Shown here piece by piece: positions 1 to 10,019 of a stretch of DNA of 64,000 bases. The notes beneath the pieces were generated by a model that worked only from the letters and a program-made list of their open reading frames with translations, did no database searches and was not told the DNA's origin. Each line of letters begins with the position of its first letter. Position 1 is the stretch's first letter. Both the position numbers and the translations under genes were made by a program. The stretch is from Tritrichomonas musculus (lineage: Eukaryota > Parabasalia > Tritrichomonadida > Tritrichomonadidae), in the NCBI GenBank assembly GCA_039105265.1, contig JAPFFF010000004.1:5995501-6059500 (forward strand), in the 5' to 3' direction.

Positions 1-2345
1 TTCTGGCAAATCGAACAATTCCACTTATCATTGGATTCCATTGTTTCAGTTCCAAATAAAGAAGAAAAACAATCTTTTAGTAAAAACTCTTTTAAAGGTT
101 GCTCTTTCTTTGGTTTAAGATGGCAATAGAGCTTGCAATAAGAAAATTTCGGCATCTTTTCATTATCAATGAAAAGAGGATTTAAATAAAGATGGACAAA
201 AGATTTTGCTAAATTAGGATATTCTGAACTGAAATTTATTTTTTTACCATAGAAGAAAGGTATTTTGACAGCGATCGGTTTATGTGAAAATATATTATCA
301 ACCGAATCTGAGTAATATTTTCCATTTTTAATAATATCTTGTACATATTCGGATGGACTTGGTTCATTATTTGGATCCCACAAACACTTAAGATAATTAT
401 AAGCACAATCAGAAATTTCTTCTTCTGTTGGATCTGGATGATTAAAAGATAATAGAAATGGCTTTCCGATATTTGTTAACAGGTCAAATCTATATCCATA
501 TCCAATACTATTCTTTTCTTTCATTTGTAATGAACAAGGAATATAATATGAATCAAAGTTTTCAACTTCAAAGGCGCAAATATGTGGTTGACTTATTTCA
601 TCATAGTTATTAAAATTGTCATGCGTCCATTCAATTCCATCAAAAATTCTATACCAGCCAAGAATTACTTTAACATCTTTTTTCAGATATTCTGAAATCT
701 TTTTTGAAATATCTGAAAATGATGAATTTGTTGGTATTTCAAGTTTCATCTTTACATAAGGATCGGTATATTTAAGTGGAACAAAAGTTACTTTAAAACC
801 TTTATCGCGTGATCGTTTTGGAAGTGAAATTATATTGTATGGTTCATAAGATGCCTTTATAAATCCACAATTTGGACATATCAATTCTGTTTTGAATTGA
901 CCATAAAAAGTATCAGTTATAATTGAGTCATTCTCTCTCTTGAAATCAGAATCGTTTTCGAAACTTCCAATAATTGATTGAGAAGTAGAATTCTTGTTAT
1001 TTTTTCTATTAAGACATTTGTGAAAATCTGCAAGTAAATCATTAAAGAATGAGCTGGGATCGTCTTGATTAGATTGTAAAAATTTAGGAGCATATTGTTC
1101 AATCATCTTTTTCAATCTATCTAGTGTAATGGTTTTGTTTTCGCCCGACCAAACAAATTTCATCAATTCACTAAATGTTTTAGCATTATTTAAATGAGTT
1201 CCTTTTATATCATTATCCCATTTTTTGCTAATAATAATAGATTTCATAAGTGGAATATTATAAAGTAAGCATTGAACAAAAACATTTAAAAAGCAAGTAT
1301 TTTTAAGTTCGTCTATTTTTATATCTTTGAGACAAATAGATGAACTTATTGCTTTTGTATCTTCAGAACAAATAGATGAATTTATTGCTTTTGTATCTTC
1401 AGAACAAATAGATGAATTTATTGCTTTTGTATCTTCAGAACAAATAGATGAACTTATTGCTTTTGTATCTTCAGAACAAATAGATGAATTTATTGCTTTT
1501 GTATCTTCAGAACAAATAGATGAATTTATTGCTTTTGTATCTTCAGAACAAATAGATGAACTTATTGCTTTTGTATCTTCAGAACAAATAGATGAATTTA
1601 TTGCTTTTGTATCTTCAGAACAAATAGATGAACTTATTGCTTTTGTATCTTCAGAACAAATAGATGAATTTATTGCTTTTGTATCTTCGGGAAAAGAAGA
1701 TGAACCTTTTGTTTTTGTATCTTTAAACCATTTTCCGTTTTCTTTGATATCAAGATAAATTTCTTGATTATCAATTAGATTGTACTTACGAATTTCATTT
1801 TCATCTTTCATTTCATTTCTAAAATCTTTTTGATAATAATCCCATAATCTTGTTTCTTCATCTAATGAAATATTAAACATTTTCATAATTTGTTCACGTA
1901 AATCTTTAGTTCTGGCATATTCATTAGTTGTTATATCTTTTGGTTCACAATTTTTAAAATAACACTTTAATTTGAGAAACGAAAGAAGAACTTTTGGACC
2001 AATACTTGTATTTATCACTTGAAATGTAATTGTAGGGCCCCCTTGATACCACGAATAAAGAGTTTCCCACATATCTTTTGATATAATTTCATAATCCAAT
2101 TTTTCTCTTCTATTTTCGAGTGAAATTCTACCATTTGAAATAAGACATCTATTATCTATTGGTCCACATGTTGATGCAGTGCCATGTTTAAATTTTTGGA
2201 GCCATTTTACTGAAATTAAAAATACATCTTCACCAACAATAAGTTTTTTTTCTTCTTCTAATTCTTTGTAAATTTCTCTTTGCGTTTCAAGAGGAGGAAT
2301 ATCATCATATTGTTGTTGATTAACTGATTTATTTGGCGTTTCCAT
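1..2345 (-). CDS. Ubiquitin-specific protease (DUSP-UBL-USP, peptidase C19), 3' end off window
   Basis: Cysteine deubiquitinase that would cleave ubiquitin from proteins or chains. From the ATG at 2345 the frame is open to the window edge (781 codons). Residues about 32-115 are a DUSP domain with the KWLQKF and GPIDNRCL signatures. Residues about 118-208 are the UBL that follows it in USP4/USP15-type enzymes (EETRLWDYY segment). About 130 residues of 12-residue repeats follow. The catalytic domain then starts with NTCFLN, nucleophile Cys about 351, where the family usually has LGNTCFMN; here Lys replaces the Gly before Asn. A zinc ribbon is visible as CPNC (about 489) and CSIC (about 776). 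The His box lies beyond the window. An Inr-like TCATTATT sits 4 bases before the ATG. The family is secure; activity cannot be judged without the missing end. Confidence 0.9.
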   Translation of the reverse strand, partial: METPNKSVNQQQYDDIPPLETQREIYKELEEEKKLIVGEDVFLISVKWLQKFKHGTASTCGPIDNRCLISNGRISLENRREKLDYEIISKDMWETLYSWYQGGPTITFQVINTSIGPKVLLSFLKLKCYFKNCEPKDITTNEYARTKDLREQIMKMFNISLDEETRLWDYYQKDFRNEMKDENEIRKYNLIDNQEIYLDIKENGKWFKDTKTKGSSSFPEDTKAINSSICSEDTKAISSSICSEDTKAINSSICSEDTKAISSSICSEDTKAINSSICSEDTKAINSSICSEDTKAISSSICSEDTKAINSSICSEDTKAINSSICSEDTKAISSSICLKDIKIDELKNTCFLNVFVQCLLYNIPLMKSIIISKKWDNDIKGTHLNNAKTFSELMKFVWSGENKTITLDRLKKMIEQYAPKFLQSNQDDPSSFFNDLLADFHKCLNRKNNKNSTSQSIIGSFENDSDFKRENDSIITDTFYGQFKTELICPNCGFIKASYEPYNIISLPKRSRDKGFKVTFVPLKYTDPYVKMKLEIPTNSSFSDISKKISEYLKKDVKVILGWYRIFDGIEWTHDNFNNYDEISQPHICAFEVENFDSYYIPCSLQMKEKNSIGYGYRFDLLTNIGKPFLLSFNHPDPTEEEISDCAYNYLKCLWDPNNEPSPSEYVQDIIKNGKYYSDSVDNIFSHKPIAVKIPFFYGKKINFSSEYPNLAKSFVHLYLNPLFIDNEKMPKFSYCKLYCHLKPKKEQPLKEFLLKDCFSSLFGTETMESNDKWNCSICQ
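1330..1720. repeat. 36-bp coding minisatellite inside the USP gene
   Basis: About ten near-identical 36-bp units plus one degenerate unit. In the USP frame each unit encodes EDTKAINSSICS or an Asn/Ser variant, so the array keeps frame. It lies between the UBL and the catalytic Cys box, with only about a dozen residues between the last unit and NTCFLN. The plus-strand frame is also open, which is a by-product of the repeat. Confidence 0.95.
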
Positions 2346-2348
2346 TTA

Positions 2349-2356
2349 AATAATGA
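2349..2356 (-). promoter_or_regulatory. Inr-like element of the USP gene
   Basis: TCATTATT on the minus strand, ending 4 bases before the ATG. It matches the trichomonad initiator pattern TCA(+1)Y-T-W, giving a 5' leader of about 9 bases. Inferred from pattern and position only. Confidence 0.5.
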
Positions 2357-3604
2357 TGCTCTTTTATTAAAATTTTGTTCAATTTTTTTTCTAAGAAAAA
2401 GTTCAAAATTGAAAAAATTTTATAAGTTTGGCAAACATTCAAATTTAAAACTTGTTCAAAAAAACATTAAGTACACTTTTCAGATGAATTTATCTTGCCC
2501 AAAAATTAAATTTAATCTAATTAATCAAGATATAATATACAAAATTATATATAAATTATATATACTAAATGATAATTTTAATTATACAAAAAAATAAATA
2601 GAAAATTTAAAATTAAATTTTTTTAAAACCTTGATTTTTTTATTCTTCACAAAGAATTCAAAAAGTTAATATATTAATATCATGGATATGATGATTTCGA
2701 ATAATAATGATTAAAACCTAGAGGAAGGCTCGTAATTTTGTTTTCCAAATCGATTTAATTCAGCAGTTTTCCTTGTGATTCTCATTTTGGTGAAGAAAAC
2801 AAAGTTAATATCTAATAAAATTTATAATTTTAAACTCCAATTTCTCAATTTTTTGAAAGAATATTGAGAAGACTTAACTTTATTTTCCTGAGTTTACCTC
2901 CCTCTCAATTTAAAATAATCATATCTTAATAATTTAAATATGAATTATTTTGTTAAAATTTAATTAATATTATGATAATTATCTAATATTTATTATTAAT
3001 GAAAAATGATGCAATTAAATTGTTTGATAAAAAAGATAAAATGATTTAAAATATGAAATTGAGGTTAAGTTTTTTGAACTCAGTTTAAACATCACATGAA
3101 AAATTTTGGAAAATTATGAAAGGGGAACTTTTTTTAGCCCCCAGAAATTGAAAGGAAAATTGGGGGGAAAAATGTAAAAATGTGTTTTTGTTCCCTCACT
3201 TTTTTTTTATTATGAATTTTTGAGAATATCTAAGAAAATAAAAGCATAACTTTTTGGTTGACAAAAATTAAAATAAACTCTATTTATCTTTATATTTATT
3301 AAATTTATTCTTTTAAATATATAATTAATTACTAAAAAAAATAAATTTTTACTTGTTTGCAAATATAAAAAGCAATAAATTTTTCAAGAAAATTGAATAA
3401 CCTTTTTTCACAATATTTGTCTTAAATTTATTTTGAAAATTTACTAAAAAATAATTAAGATTAGCTCAAAAAAATCAAAAAAGATTAATTCAAATTTGCT
3501 TTAAAAATGTTTTTATATGTTTAAATTGGTCTTTAAAGTCTATTTTAATTTTTTTTGATTTTGACAAAAGTCAGTATGGAATTTTTGTATATAACATGTT
3601 TATA
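2357..3604. other. AT-rich intergenic gap
   Basis: No convincing gene. A 62-codon open frame at 2409-2597 is low-complexity Lys/Asn/Ile sequence and starts at a non-ATG codon. A short G/C-rich patch near 3130-3165 stands out, but nothing was recognised in it. Confidence 0.6.
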
Positions 3605-4912
3605 ATCCAAAAAAGATCAAGAAAATGACGTCCGGAGTTCAAAAAAAGACATCAAAAAAGATCAAGAAAATGACGAAAAAAGTGACACTAAAAAGGATGA
3701 GAAAAGTGGAAGTAAGAAAAAACAAAAAAGTGACACAGAAAAAGATCAAAAAGTTGATCTCGAAAATATGGCAAGTAAACAATCTTATCTTAAAATTGAA
3801 AAGGAAAATCTAAAACTTCAGAAAAAGCTCACATCGATTGAAAATAAATTTGAAAAGTGCCAGGACCAACTTAACAACAAGATTTCATCAGAATGCAACT
3901 TGATATTAGCATTTCATGCACTTCATGGAAGTAAAAAAGAATTGAACCAATTGCTGGCCATCAATTATTTAAGGCAATCAGCTGGAAGAGGAAGCATTTA
4001 TGCTTCCTATATTCTTGCGCTTATCTATGCCAACGGACACGGTGTTGAAGCAAACTTTGATGAATTAATGAAGTACTTCAACAGATTGACCGAGCAAGGA
4101 AGTTCATTTGGACTGAATGGAATAGGATTCTATTATATGAATGGATATGCTGTAGAAAAAGATTATTCCAAGGCATTTGAATATTTGTTACAAGCCACTC
4201 AGAAAGACAATCTTTTTGCAAACGTGAATCTTGGTTTTCTTTATAAAAATGGTTACGGCGTTGAATTAGACTATAATAAAGCTATTGAATACTACAGAAA
4301 ATCTATAGATGCTGAATTTCAATATGCAATTAATCATCTTGGCTATCTATATGAAATTGGGAAAGGATTCAAACAAGATTATTCAAAAGCTCTTGAATTT
4401 TATAAAAAAGCAGCGGAATTAAATGATTCAACTGCATACTTTAATATAGCCATGTTTCTTCTTAATGGACAGGCAATTGAACAAAATACCAGTAAAGCTT
4501 TTGAATATTTTGAAAAAGCAGGAGAACTTGGCCAATCAAGAGCCTTTGCTCAATTAGGATACCTTTTTTTCGAAGGAGAAAAAGTAGAATAAGATTTGAC
4601 TAAAGCAATCGAATATTATGAAAAAGGTATCATGCTAAATGATGACGCATCATATTTTAATCTAGGACGTCTTTATGAACAAGGAGAAGGAGTCAAACAA
4701 GATTATTCGATTGCAATTGAATATTATGAAAAAGCTGCAAAACTTAACAATTCAGCTTCATTTAATCAATTAGGCTACATTTATTCAAATGGATTGGGAG
4801 TTAAACAGGATTATTCAAAAGCCGCAGCTTAATATGAAAAAGCAGTTGAATTAAATGAATCAGCTTCATATTACAATTTATCTGATTTATATCTTAATGG
4901 CCACGTTAGATA
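3605..4912 (+). pseudogene. Sel1-repeat protein, broken by in-frame stops
   Basis: Sel1 repeats are about 36-residue helical repeats used as protein scaffolds. From 3768 (first ATG) the frame encodes a short coiled coil and then many repeats with the DYSKAIEYYEKA pattern. TAA at 4590 and at 4830 each interrupt a repeat in the same frame. The surrounding repeat predicts Gln and Glu there, so CAA-to-TAA and GAA-to-TAA substitutions explain both. The repeats resume each time and finally stop at 4912. Upstream of the ATG the frame stays open to about 3605 and reads as Lys/Asp/Glu-rich, so the original start was probably further 5' and is gone. Neighbouring genes end normally at TAA, which argues against a reassigned code. 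Best read as a decaying gene; stop readthrough is the less likely alternative. Confidence 0.75.
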
Positions 4913-5188
4913 AAAATTCTGTTGATCATTTGACTCTTATGTTAATAAATAACATTCATATATTTTAATGTTATATTTATGCTCAAATAAGGTATTAAAA
5001 TAATCTGAATTTTACAACTAAATTTCATCAATTGATTGGCATATGAATAAATATTATATATTATAAAATGAATTTTGATTAACTAAATTTCATATGAATA
5101 ATTAATTTGAGGTAGAGAAATTAGAAGACAAAGTGACTTCAAGATGAAATAAAAATACAACAGTAATAACAAATAAAATTAAAATATT

Positions 5189-6550
5189 TTAAATAAAATC
5201 AATTTTGGTAAAACTTGGAAATGAGCTCCTGGCAATATTTGTCTTAGAATTAATTAGCACATTCTTCATTGAACATTTGTAAAAAGCATCTTCTCTAATA
5301 ACACTAACTGAAGAAGGTATTTCAATATTTTCTAGTGAAGAACAATCTTGAAAGGCACCATTTTCTATTTCCGAAATAGAAGATGGAATTAACACTTTTT
5401 TTAAAGACGAGCATTTTCGAAAAACACAACTTCTAATTACTTTCATTGATCTGGGCAAAGATATTTCTTTCAATGAAGAACATTCATAAAAAGCATAATT
5501 TCCTATTGATTCAACAGATTCAGGAATTTCGATGTCAACTAATGATTTACAATCACTAAAAGAATGATTACCAATTGCTGTAACAGAAGATGGAATTGTA
5601 ACTTTTATCAAAGATGAACAACCTTTAAAAGCGTATCCACTAATAATTGTTACTGCATTTGGAATTGAAATCTCTTTTAATGAAGAGCAACTATGAAATG
5701 CAGAAGACCCAAAATAATTGAGTGATTGAGGCAAAGATATTTGAACCAATGAAAAACAATTTTCAAATGCAAAAGAGTCAATAGATGTCACTGAAGAAGG
5801 TATTTCTATTTGAATCAAAGATTTACAGTTGTTGAAGGCTGAATTACAAATTGATGTTACTGAAGAAGGAATGGAAATCTTTGTTAATGATTCACAATTA
5901 TAAAAAGCACTGTTTTCTATTTCATCTACAAAAGATGGTTGACTAAAAATCACTTCTTCCAATGATGAACAATCACCAAATGTATATTCTTTTATTTTCG
6001 TTACAGAAGAAGGAATGGTTATTGATGTCAATGAAGAACAATCACTAAATGCAAAACTTTCAATTTTAGCAACAGATGAAGGAATGTTGATTTGCTTGAG
6101 CGAATTACAATTTGAAAAGGCACATTCACCAATAAAAAGTATTGATGAAGGAATAGTGATATCTGTCAATGATGAACATCCAGAAAACACGCCTTCATCT
6201 ATTTCAATTATTGAGGAAGGAAGAATAACTTGTTTCAGCCTTTTACATCCTTCAAATGCAAAGATTCCAATCGATACTACAGAAGATGGAATTGTTATTT
6301 GTGTCAATGTTGTGCATTCACTAAAAGCACTCTCCCCAATCATTGTAATTGAAGATGGAATTGCTATTTCGGCGATTTTAGAACATTTTTTGAAACATTC
6401 AAATCCGATTTCAATTTTTGGTTGTTTGAGCAATAAATTCACAATTTCAATATTATTTTTCTTAGCTGCCAAATGCAAAGCTGTAACTTCATTTAAAAAT
6501 ATAAGTTGAAATCCAATTAAAATTCTAATTACCCAATGTGTCAACGTCAT
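5189..6550 (-). CDS. BspA-like leucine-rich-repeat protein (LRR_5)
   Basis: 453 residues. Residues about 50-450 are some sixteen or more 23-residue LRR_5 repeats with the pattern IPSSVTSIGxxAFxxCSSL, the TpLRR/BspA type that is hugely expanded in trichomonads and often linked to the cell surface. Residues about 22-48 form one ankyrin-like unit (TALHLAAKKNNIEIVNLLL), a junction seen in this family. The first 20 residues are hydrophobic. No C-terminal membrane segment is visible, so surface location is not supported here. The ATG and the 20 bases before it are repeated in inverted orientation at 8497-8542, so the 5' end may have been acquired by rearrangement. It is convergent with the broken Sel1 gene. 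Confidence 0.88.
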   Translation of the reverse strand: MTLTHWVIRILIGFQLIFLNEVTALHLAAKKNNIEIVNLLLKQPKIEIGFECFKKCSKIAEIAIPSSITMIGESAFSECTTLTQITIPSSVVSIGIFAFEGCKRLKQVILPSSIIEIDEGVFSGCSSLTDITIPSSILFIGECAFSNCNSLKQINIPSSVAKIESFAFSDCSSLTSITIPSSVTKIKEYTFGDCSSLEEVIFSQPSFVDEIENSAFYNCESLTKISIPSSVTSICNSAFNNCKSLIQIEIPSSVTSIDSFAFENCFSLVQISLPQSLNYFGSSAFHSCSSLKEISIPNAVTIISGYAFKGCSSLIKVTIPSSVTAIGNHSFSDCKSLVDIEIPESVESIGNYAFYECSSLKEISLPRSMKVIRSCVFRKCSSLKKVLIPSSISEIENGAFQDCSSLENIEIPSSVSVIREDAFYKCSMKNVLINSKTNIARSSFPSFTKIDFI

Positions 6551-6572
6551 AAGGGAGTTTCCCCGATTGAAT
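6527..6572. repeat. 46-bp inverted repeat, copy 1 (5' end of BspA-like gene)
   Basis: Exact inverted copy of 8497-8542. It spans the sequence just upstream of the BspA-like ATG and its first eight codons (MTLTHWVI). The copies are about 1.9 kb apart and enclose the DUF3447 fragment. Confidence 0.9.
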
Positions 6573-7452
6573 AATAAATCTGATCGTTCTTCACAATATT
6601 TCTATATGTAAAAATAATAAATTCATTTAAATATTTCTGTTGAATTCAAATTTGAATAATTTTGAATAACGATTAATTTTTCCCTCTCAATATTTTTGAA
6701 AGAAGTAGAAAAAATTTGTGAAATATGAAGAAAAATTGTTTTTTTTTTCAATCATTTTGCAAAATGTCAAAAAGATTTTTGTGGATTTGGTATATTCATG
6801 TTGAGACCAACTATTCTCACTGAAAACTTTTTTTTACTAAAAAACTTTTTTGATAAATGATCAAATATCACTTATGTCCTCTAAGAATAAAACTACACTT
6901 TGCTATTAAAAATTGTTTTTATAAGTGTATTGTTTTGATATAAAGCATCAAATTTGTGATTTACTTTTTTATCTCATTGAAATTGCTAAATATTAGCCAA
7001 CATTTCTCCATCATTTTTCACGTTTGATAAATTCAAATCATTAAATGTTAATCAGCATAAGATAACAAATTGATATTGGAAGAAAACCAAAAATTCAGTT
7101 TTTGTTTTGGTAAATCATTTCAAGTATTTCCTCAAAAATGCAATAATGCTAGATAAAAATATGTAATGATGCATCTACACAATATAAAGAATTACATTGT
7201 TGTATTATCTATTTAGGTTAGAAAAATCTCTTCAAATGATTAATTATTTGATATAATCTTGAGTTTGTTATATAATAATAAAAATGATATTTTTAAATAT
7301 AATTAGGCTTAAATAATTATTTTTTTTATACATATAACTTAGAAATATGTTATTCAATAAGATATTTTTTTTTTTCGAAAATATTTGTTATTCAACTTTT
7401 TGTGAGAACTCATATAAATATTTGTAAATATAAAACCATTTTAAAGAATAGA
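6573..7452. other. AT-rich intergenic gap
   Basis: About 0.9 kb with no open frame of note and no recognised repeat. It lies between the divergently oriented BspA-like gene and the DUF3447 fragment. Confidence 0.6.
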
Positions 7453-7998
7453 ATGAATATTGATGATTTTGTTGAAAAAATGAAAAGAATTCAGCAAATT
7501 CTTATTGAATTTCTTGAAGATGAAATCAATATTGAAGAAAATTATGAAGTTTTTGTTGAAACAGTCACAGAACAAAATATGAATAAGGATATATATCAAT
7601 TAAAATCTGTTTTTCAGTTAATAAATAAGATCGGATGCAATCATCAGCGTGGTTATAAATTCATTAACAAAATAGAAGTTGTTTTGACACATTTCAAAAA
7701 AGATATGTTACAATATTTTACAAATTCTGAAATTTTTATCAGTGATCTTCGGGTCCTTCCCTTTATCAGTGATCTTCGGGTCCTTCCCTTTATCAGTGAT
7801 CTTCGAGTCCTTTCTTTTATCAGTGATCTTCGGGTCCTTCCCTTTATCAGTGATCTTCGGGTCCTTCCCTTTATCAGTGATCTTCGAGTCCTTCCCTTTA
7901 TCAGTGATCTTCGGGTCCTTCCTTTTATCAGTGATCTTCGGATTCAAGGATTGGCCTACCGTATATTACTAACTCGGCTCCTTCTGGCCCATCAGTAA
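7453..7998 (+). pseudogene. DUF3447-type ankyrin protein, N-terminal fragment fused to a minisatellite
   Basis: Residues 1-95 from the ATG at 7453 match the N-terminal module of trichomonad DUF3447/ankyrin proteins: MNIDDFVEKMKRIQ, an EENYE segment, LKSVF, NHQRGYKFINKIE, and FTNSEIF. In the family this module leads into ankyrin repeats. Here, right after the SEIF motif, the frame enters about eight copies of ISDLRVLPF and stops at 7998 with no ankyrin repeat. The ATG is preferred over an in-frame GTG at 7402 because family members begin at MNIDD. The sequence after the array does not resume the family. Most likely a truncated gene; a short expressed product cannot be excluded. Confidence 0.7.
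7738..7950. repeat. 27-bp minisatellite
   Basis: Seven to eight units of 27 bp (nine codons, ISDLRVLPF on the plus strand), with a few substitutions and a degenerate last unit. The unit has no stop in two plus-strand frames and one minus-strand frame, so overlapping open frames appear on both strands. The minus-strand reading (KDPKITDKG) is charged and protein-like, so the original coding strand is uncertain. Confidence 0.9.
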
Positions 7999-8496
7999 TC
8001 TAAATTCATTCTGGTTCTTCTAATTCTTTGGTTGATTCTGTATCTTCTAGCTCGACTGGTGCTTCATTAGGTTTTTTACTTCTTTAGTTTATCTTAAATA
8101 AACGTTCTTCTATCGATAAATAATTCAATTAATTATGAAACATACAATTTTATCTCAAAATAGCAAATTTTAATTTACTTATATAAATTATAATTATAAA
8201 TAATAATATATATTTTAAAGCATATTTTTGTTTATTTTAATAATAGTTCAATATTCATCAATATAAATATACAATTGTTTTTTATTCATATTGATATCAA
8301 AAAGAACTTTATATCAATAAAATAATAAGATTATTATTATATTTTGATAAAATTATAAATACATCTAAAAAATATATTTAAATTTATATAAATATTTATG
8401 TTTACTAGAATACAGAAATTTATTTTTTATATTTTGTATTAGATGAATACAAATTTTTTGAGAGATAAAATCCATCAATTTAAAAAATTGAATTGC
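7999..8496. other. Gap with possible coding debris on the minus strand
   Basis: At 8000-8090 the minus strand reads as a short Glu/Pro-rich stretch (about KPNEAPVELEDTESTKELEE) and is then broken, which suggests decayed low-complexity coding sequence linked to the 27-bp repeats. The rest, from 8100 to 8496, is plain AT-rich DNA. Confidence 0.35.
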
Positions 8497-8542
8497 ATTC
8501 AATCGGGGAAACTCCCTTATGACGTTGACACATTGGGTAATT
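8497..8542. repeat. 46-bp inverted repeat, copy 2 (orphan gene start)
   Basis: Inverted copy of 6527-6572. It again places ATG (8519) after the same leader and starts the same eight residues, but the frame then diverges and stops after about 22 codons. It reads as an orphan promoter-plus-start fragment. Confidence 0.85.
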
Positions 8543-8673
8543 TTGACTTTTCCAAAATTTATTCAGAAATTCGTGATAATATAATTTATCAAATATTAAT
8601 ATATTAAAGAATAGGCATTTATACTACAATATATAAGAAATTTTTTTTTTTTTATTCAGTTTCTACATTTCTG

Positions 8674-9330
8674 CTATTTGTTATCAATATTTTCATTTTG
8701 ATCCTTCTGATTTTCAATATTAATAGATTCGTTTTCAATTTCTTTGTTATCAACTATTTCGTTTTCAGTTTCATTTGTCACTGCAGATTTATCGTCTGCT
8801 TCTTCTTTCAATTGCAGACAGCATCCTGATTTTGTTAGCCATTCTTCTTTGAAATTATCAATATCTTCTTCAGAAACATTGTGCCAGGACTCTTTGACTG
8901 TTGTTTTGCCTTCTTTATCTTTTATTTGTTCTGTTTCATACCACCTGTCTCCAAGTCGCCTTTTCAATGAGTTGTGAAGATTTCCATCAGAATCAACTTT
9001 TTGTTCTTTTCGTTCTTCAACAATTTTTTCACCATCAAAATGTGAATGGCTTTCAAGATAATAAAATTGTTTTGGTTTTGAGACAGATTTTGAATCAACT
9101 TTTGGTGTATCATTATTAATTGGTTGGTTTTCATCACATTTTGCTTTTTCATCCTGTTTTCTTTGTTGCTGTACCAATGATTGATAATATAATGATTTGA
9201 GTTTTTCATACTCTTCAGCTCTTTTGATTGCATTTAAAAGATAACTTTCAATTGGATCATATCTTTGAAGATAAATTGTTGGCCTGTAATATCCATAATT
9301 AGCACGAGGAATATTAAAGAATTGGAACAT
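8674..9330 (-). CDS. Myeloid leukemia factor (MLF)-like protein
   Basis: 218 residues, soluble. Residues about 88-165 resemble the MLF1 core. The order is a Tyr-rich SHSHFDGEKIVEE strand, a D-x-D-G turn, RRLGDRWYE (family: hhi-D-R-hxhxK), and a WHNVSEEDIDNFKEEW motif close to the MLF segment that ends DAHAFDEEW. The N-terminus is Tyr/Arg-rich with a Gln/Lys coiled coil. The C-terminal 45 residues are Glu/Asn-rich and probably disordered. MLF proteins are adaptors in nuclear and stress-related processes, and the precise role in protists is not settled. An Inr-like TCATTTTTA lies 4 bases before the ATG. The assignment rests on motif spacing. Confidence 0.6.
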   Translation of the reverse strand: MFQFFNIPRANYGYYRPTIYLQRYDPIESYLLNAIKRAEEYEKLKSLYYQSLVQQQRKQDEKAKCDENQPINNDTPKVDSKSVSKPKQFYYLESHSHFDGEKIVEERKEQKVDSDGNLHNSLKRRLGDRWYETEQIKDKEGKTTVKESWHNVSEEDIDNFKEEWLTKSGCCLQLKEEADDKSAVTNETENEIVDNKEIENESINIENQKDQNENIDNK

Positions 9331-9715
9331 TAAATAAAAATGAAGAAGTACATTATTTTTCGTTAATTGCTATTTGATTAAATATGCTTTCAAAATAAAT
9401 GGTCTCTATTATTCAATTTTTTTATCCGGCCATTTAACTTGAAATTTGGTCGAACATTTATACGTTTATATTGAAAATAAGAGAAAAATTTTTATAGATA
9501 TCAATTATAAAAATCTTTAAGGAAATATCACACATCTTTTCATAATTCATAACTGATATTTTATGGTGATAATAATATCATTTTTAATGTAAAAAATTTT
9601 TAAATCTAATCTTTTAAAATTTTTAACTAAAAATATTAATTTAAAAAGTTGGCTTTACAATATTAATGTATTAATAAAAGCATTGGCATTGATATTTTTT
9701 AGAAGTGAATCTTGA
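9331..9715. other. AT-rich intergenic gap
   Basis: Short AT-rich stretch with an Inr-like motif at its start for the MLF-like gene. No other feature seen. Confidence 0.5.
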
Positions 9716-10019
9716 TGTCTGAAGATAAAAAAAAAAAACTGTCAATTAGCAGAAATCAATAAAAAAGATACTAGAATAAGATGATATAGTCAATAGACTG
9801 ACTAAAAATGATCAAAACACTGAACAAATAATGAAATGGATAGTTAAAATTATTAATGAATTCAAGAAATATAGAAAAGTGTATTTTATTTGTTTGAATG
9901 ATAAAATTATTTCATCTGATTTAGTTGACAAAATATATGAATATCAAAAATCGATTTCAATGAGAAAAATAAAAGATATTAATGAAAAATTTTATGAAGG
10001 ATTTGGTGAAAAAATTTAA
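9716..10019 (+). pseudogene. Remnant of a small charged/coiled-coil protein gene
   Basis: An ATG at 9716 begins MSEDKKKK and stops quickly. Shifting frame around the A-run gives a Lys/Asp-rich stretch. A third frame then reads from about 9792 through an internal ATG (9831) to TAA at 10019 with helical, charged sequence (VKIINEFKKYRK, SMRKIKDINEKFYEGF). The pieces look like one former gene broken by frameshifts. No family recognised. Confidence 0.35.

Noticed and set aside
1330-1720. CRISPR-like direct repeats
   Set aside because: Contiguous tandem units with no spacers, in coding sequence of a eukaryote. The same holds for 7738-7950, 46080-46640 and 61060-61400.
1327-1758. 143-codon plus-strand frame of 12-residue repeats
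   Set aside because: Shadow of the minisatellite in the minus-strand USP gene, whose frame runs through it with clear domains on both sides.
4590-4832. Reassigned genetic code (TAA as Gln or Glu)
   Set aside because: Ubiquitin, kinase, cyclase-like and other genes in the window end cleanly at TAA or TGA, so local decay is simpler.
7708-7972. Extra open frames on both strands over the 27-bp repeat
   Set aside because: A 27-bp unit without stops keeps several frames open. Only the plus-strand frame joined to DUF3447 has family support.
7960-7995. Possible intron 3' end (ttactaactc near 7968)
   Set aside because: Lacks the full trichomonad branch/acceptor block (ACTAACACACAG), and no matching donor was seen. 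No intron found in the window.
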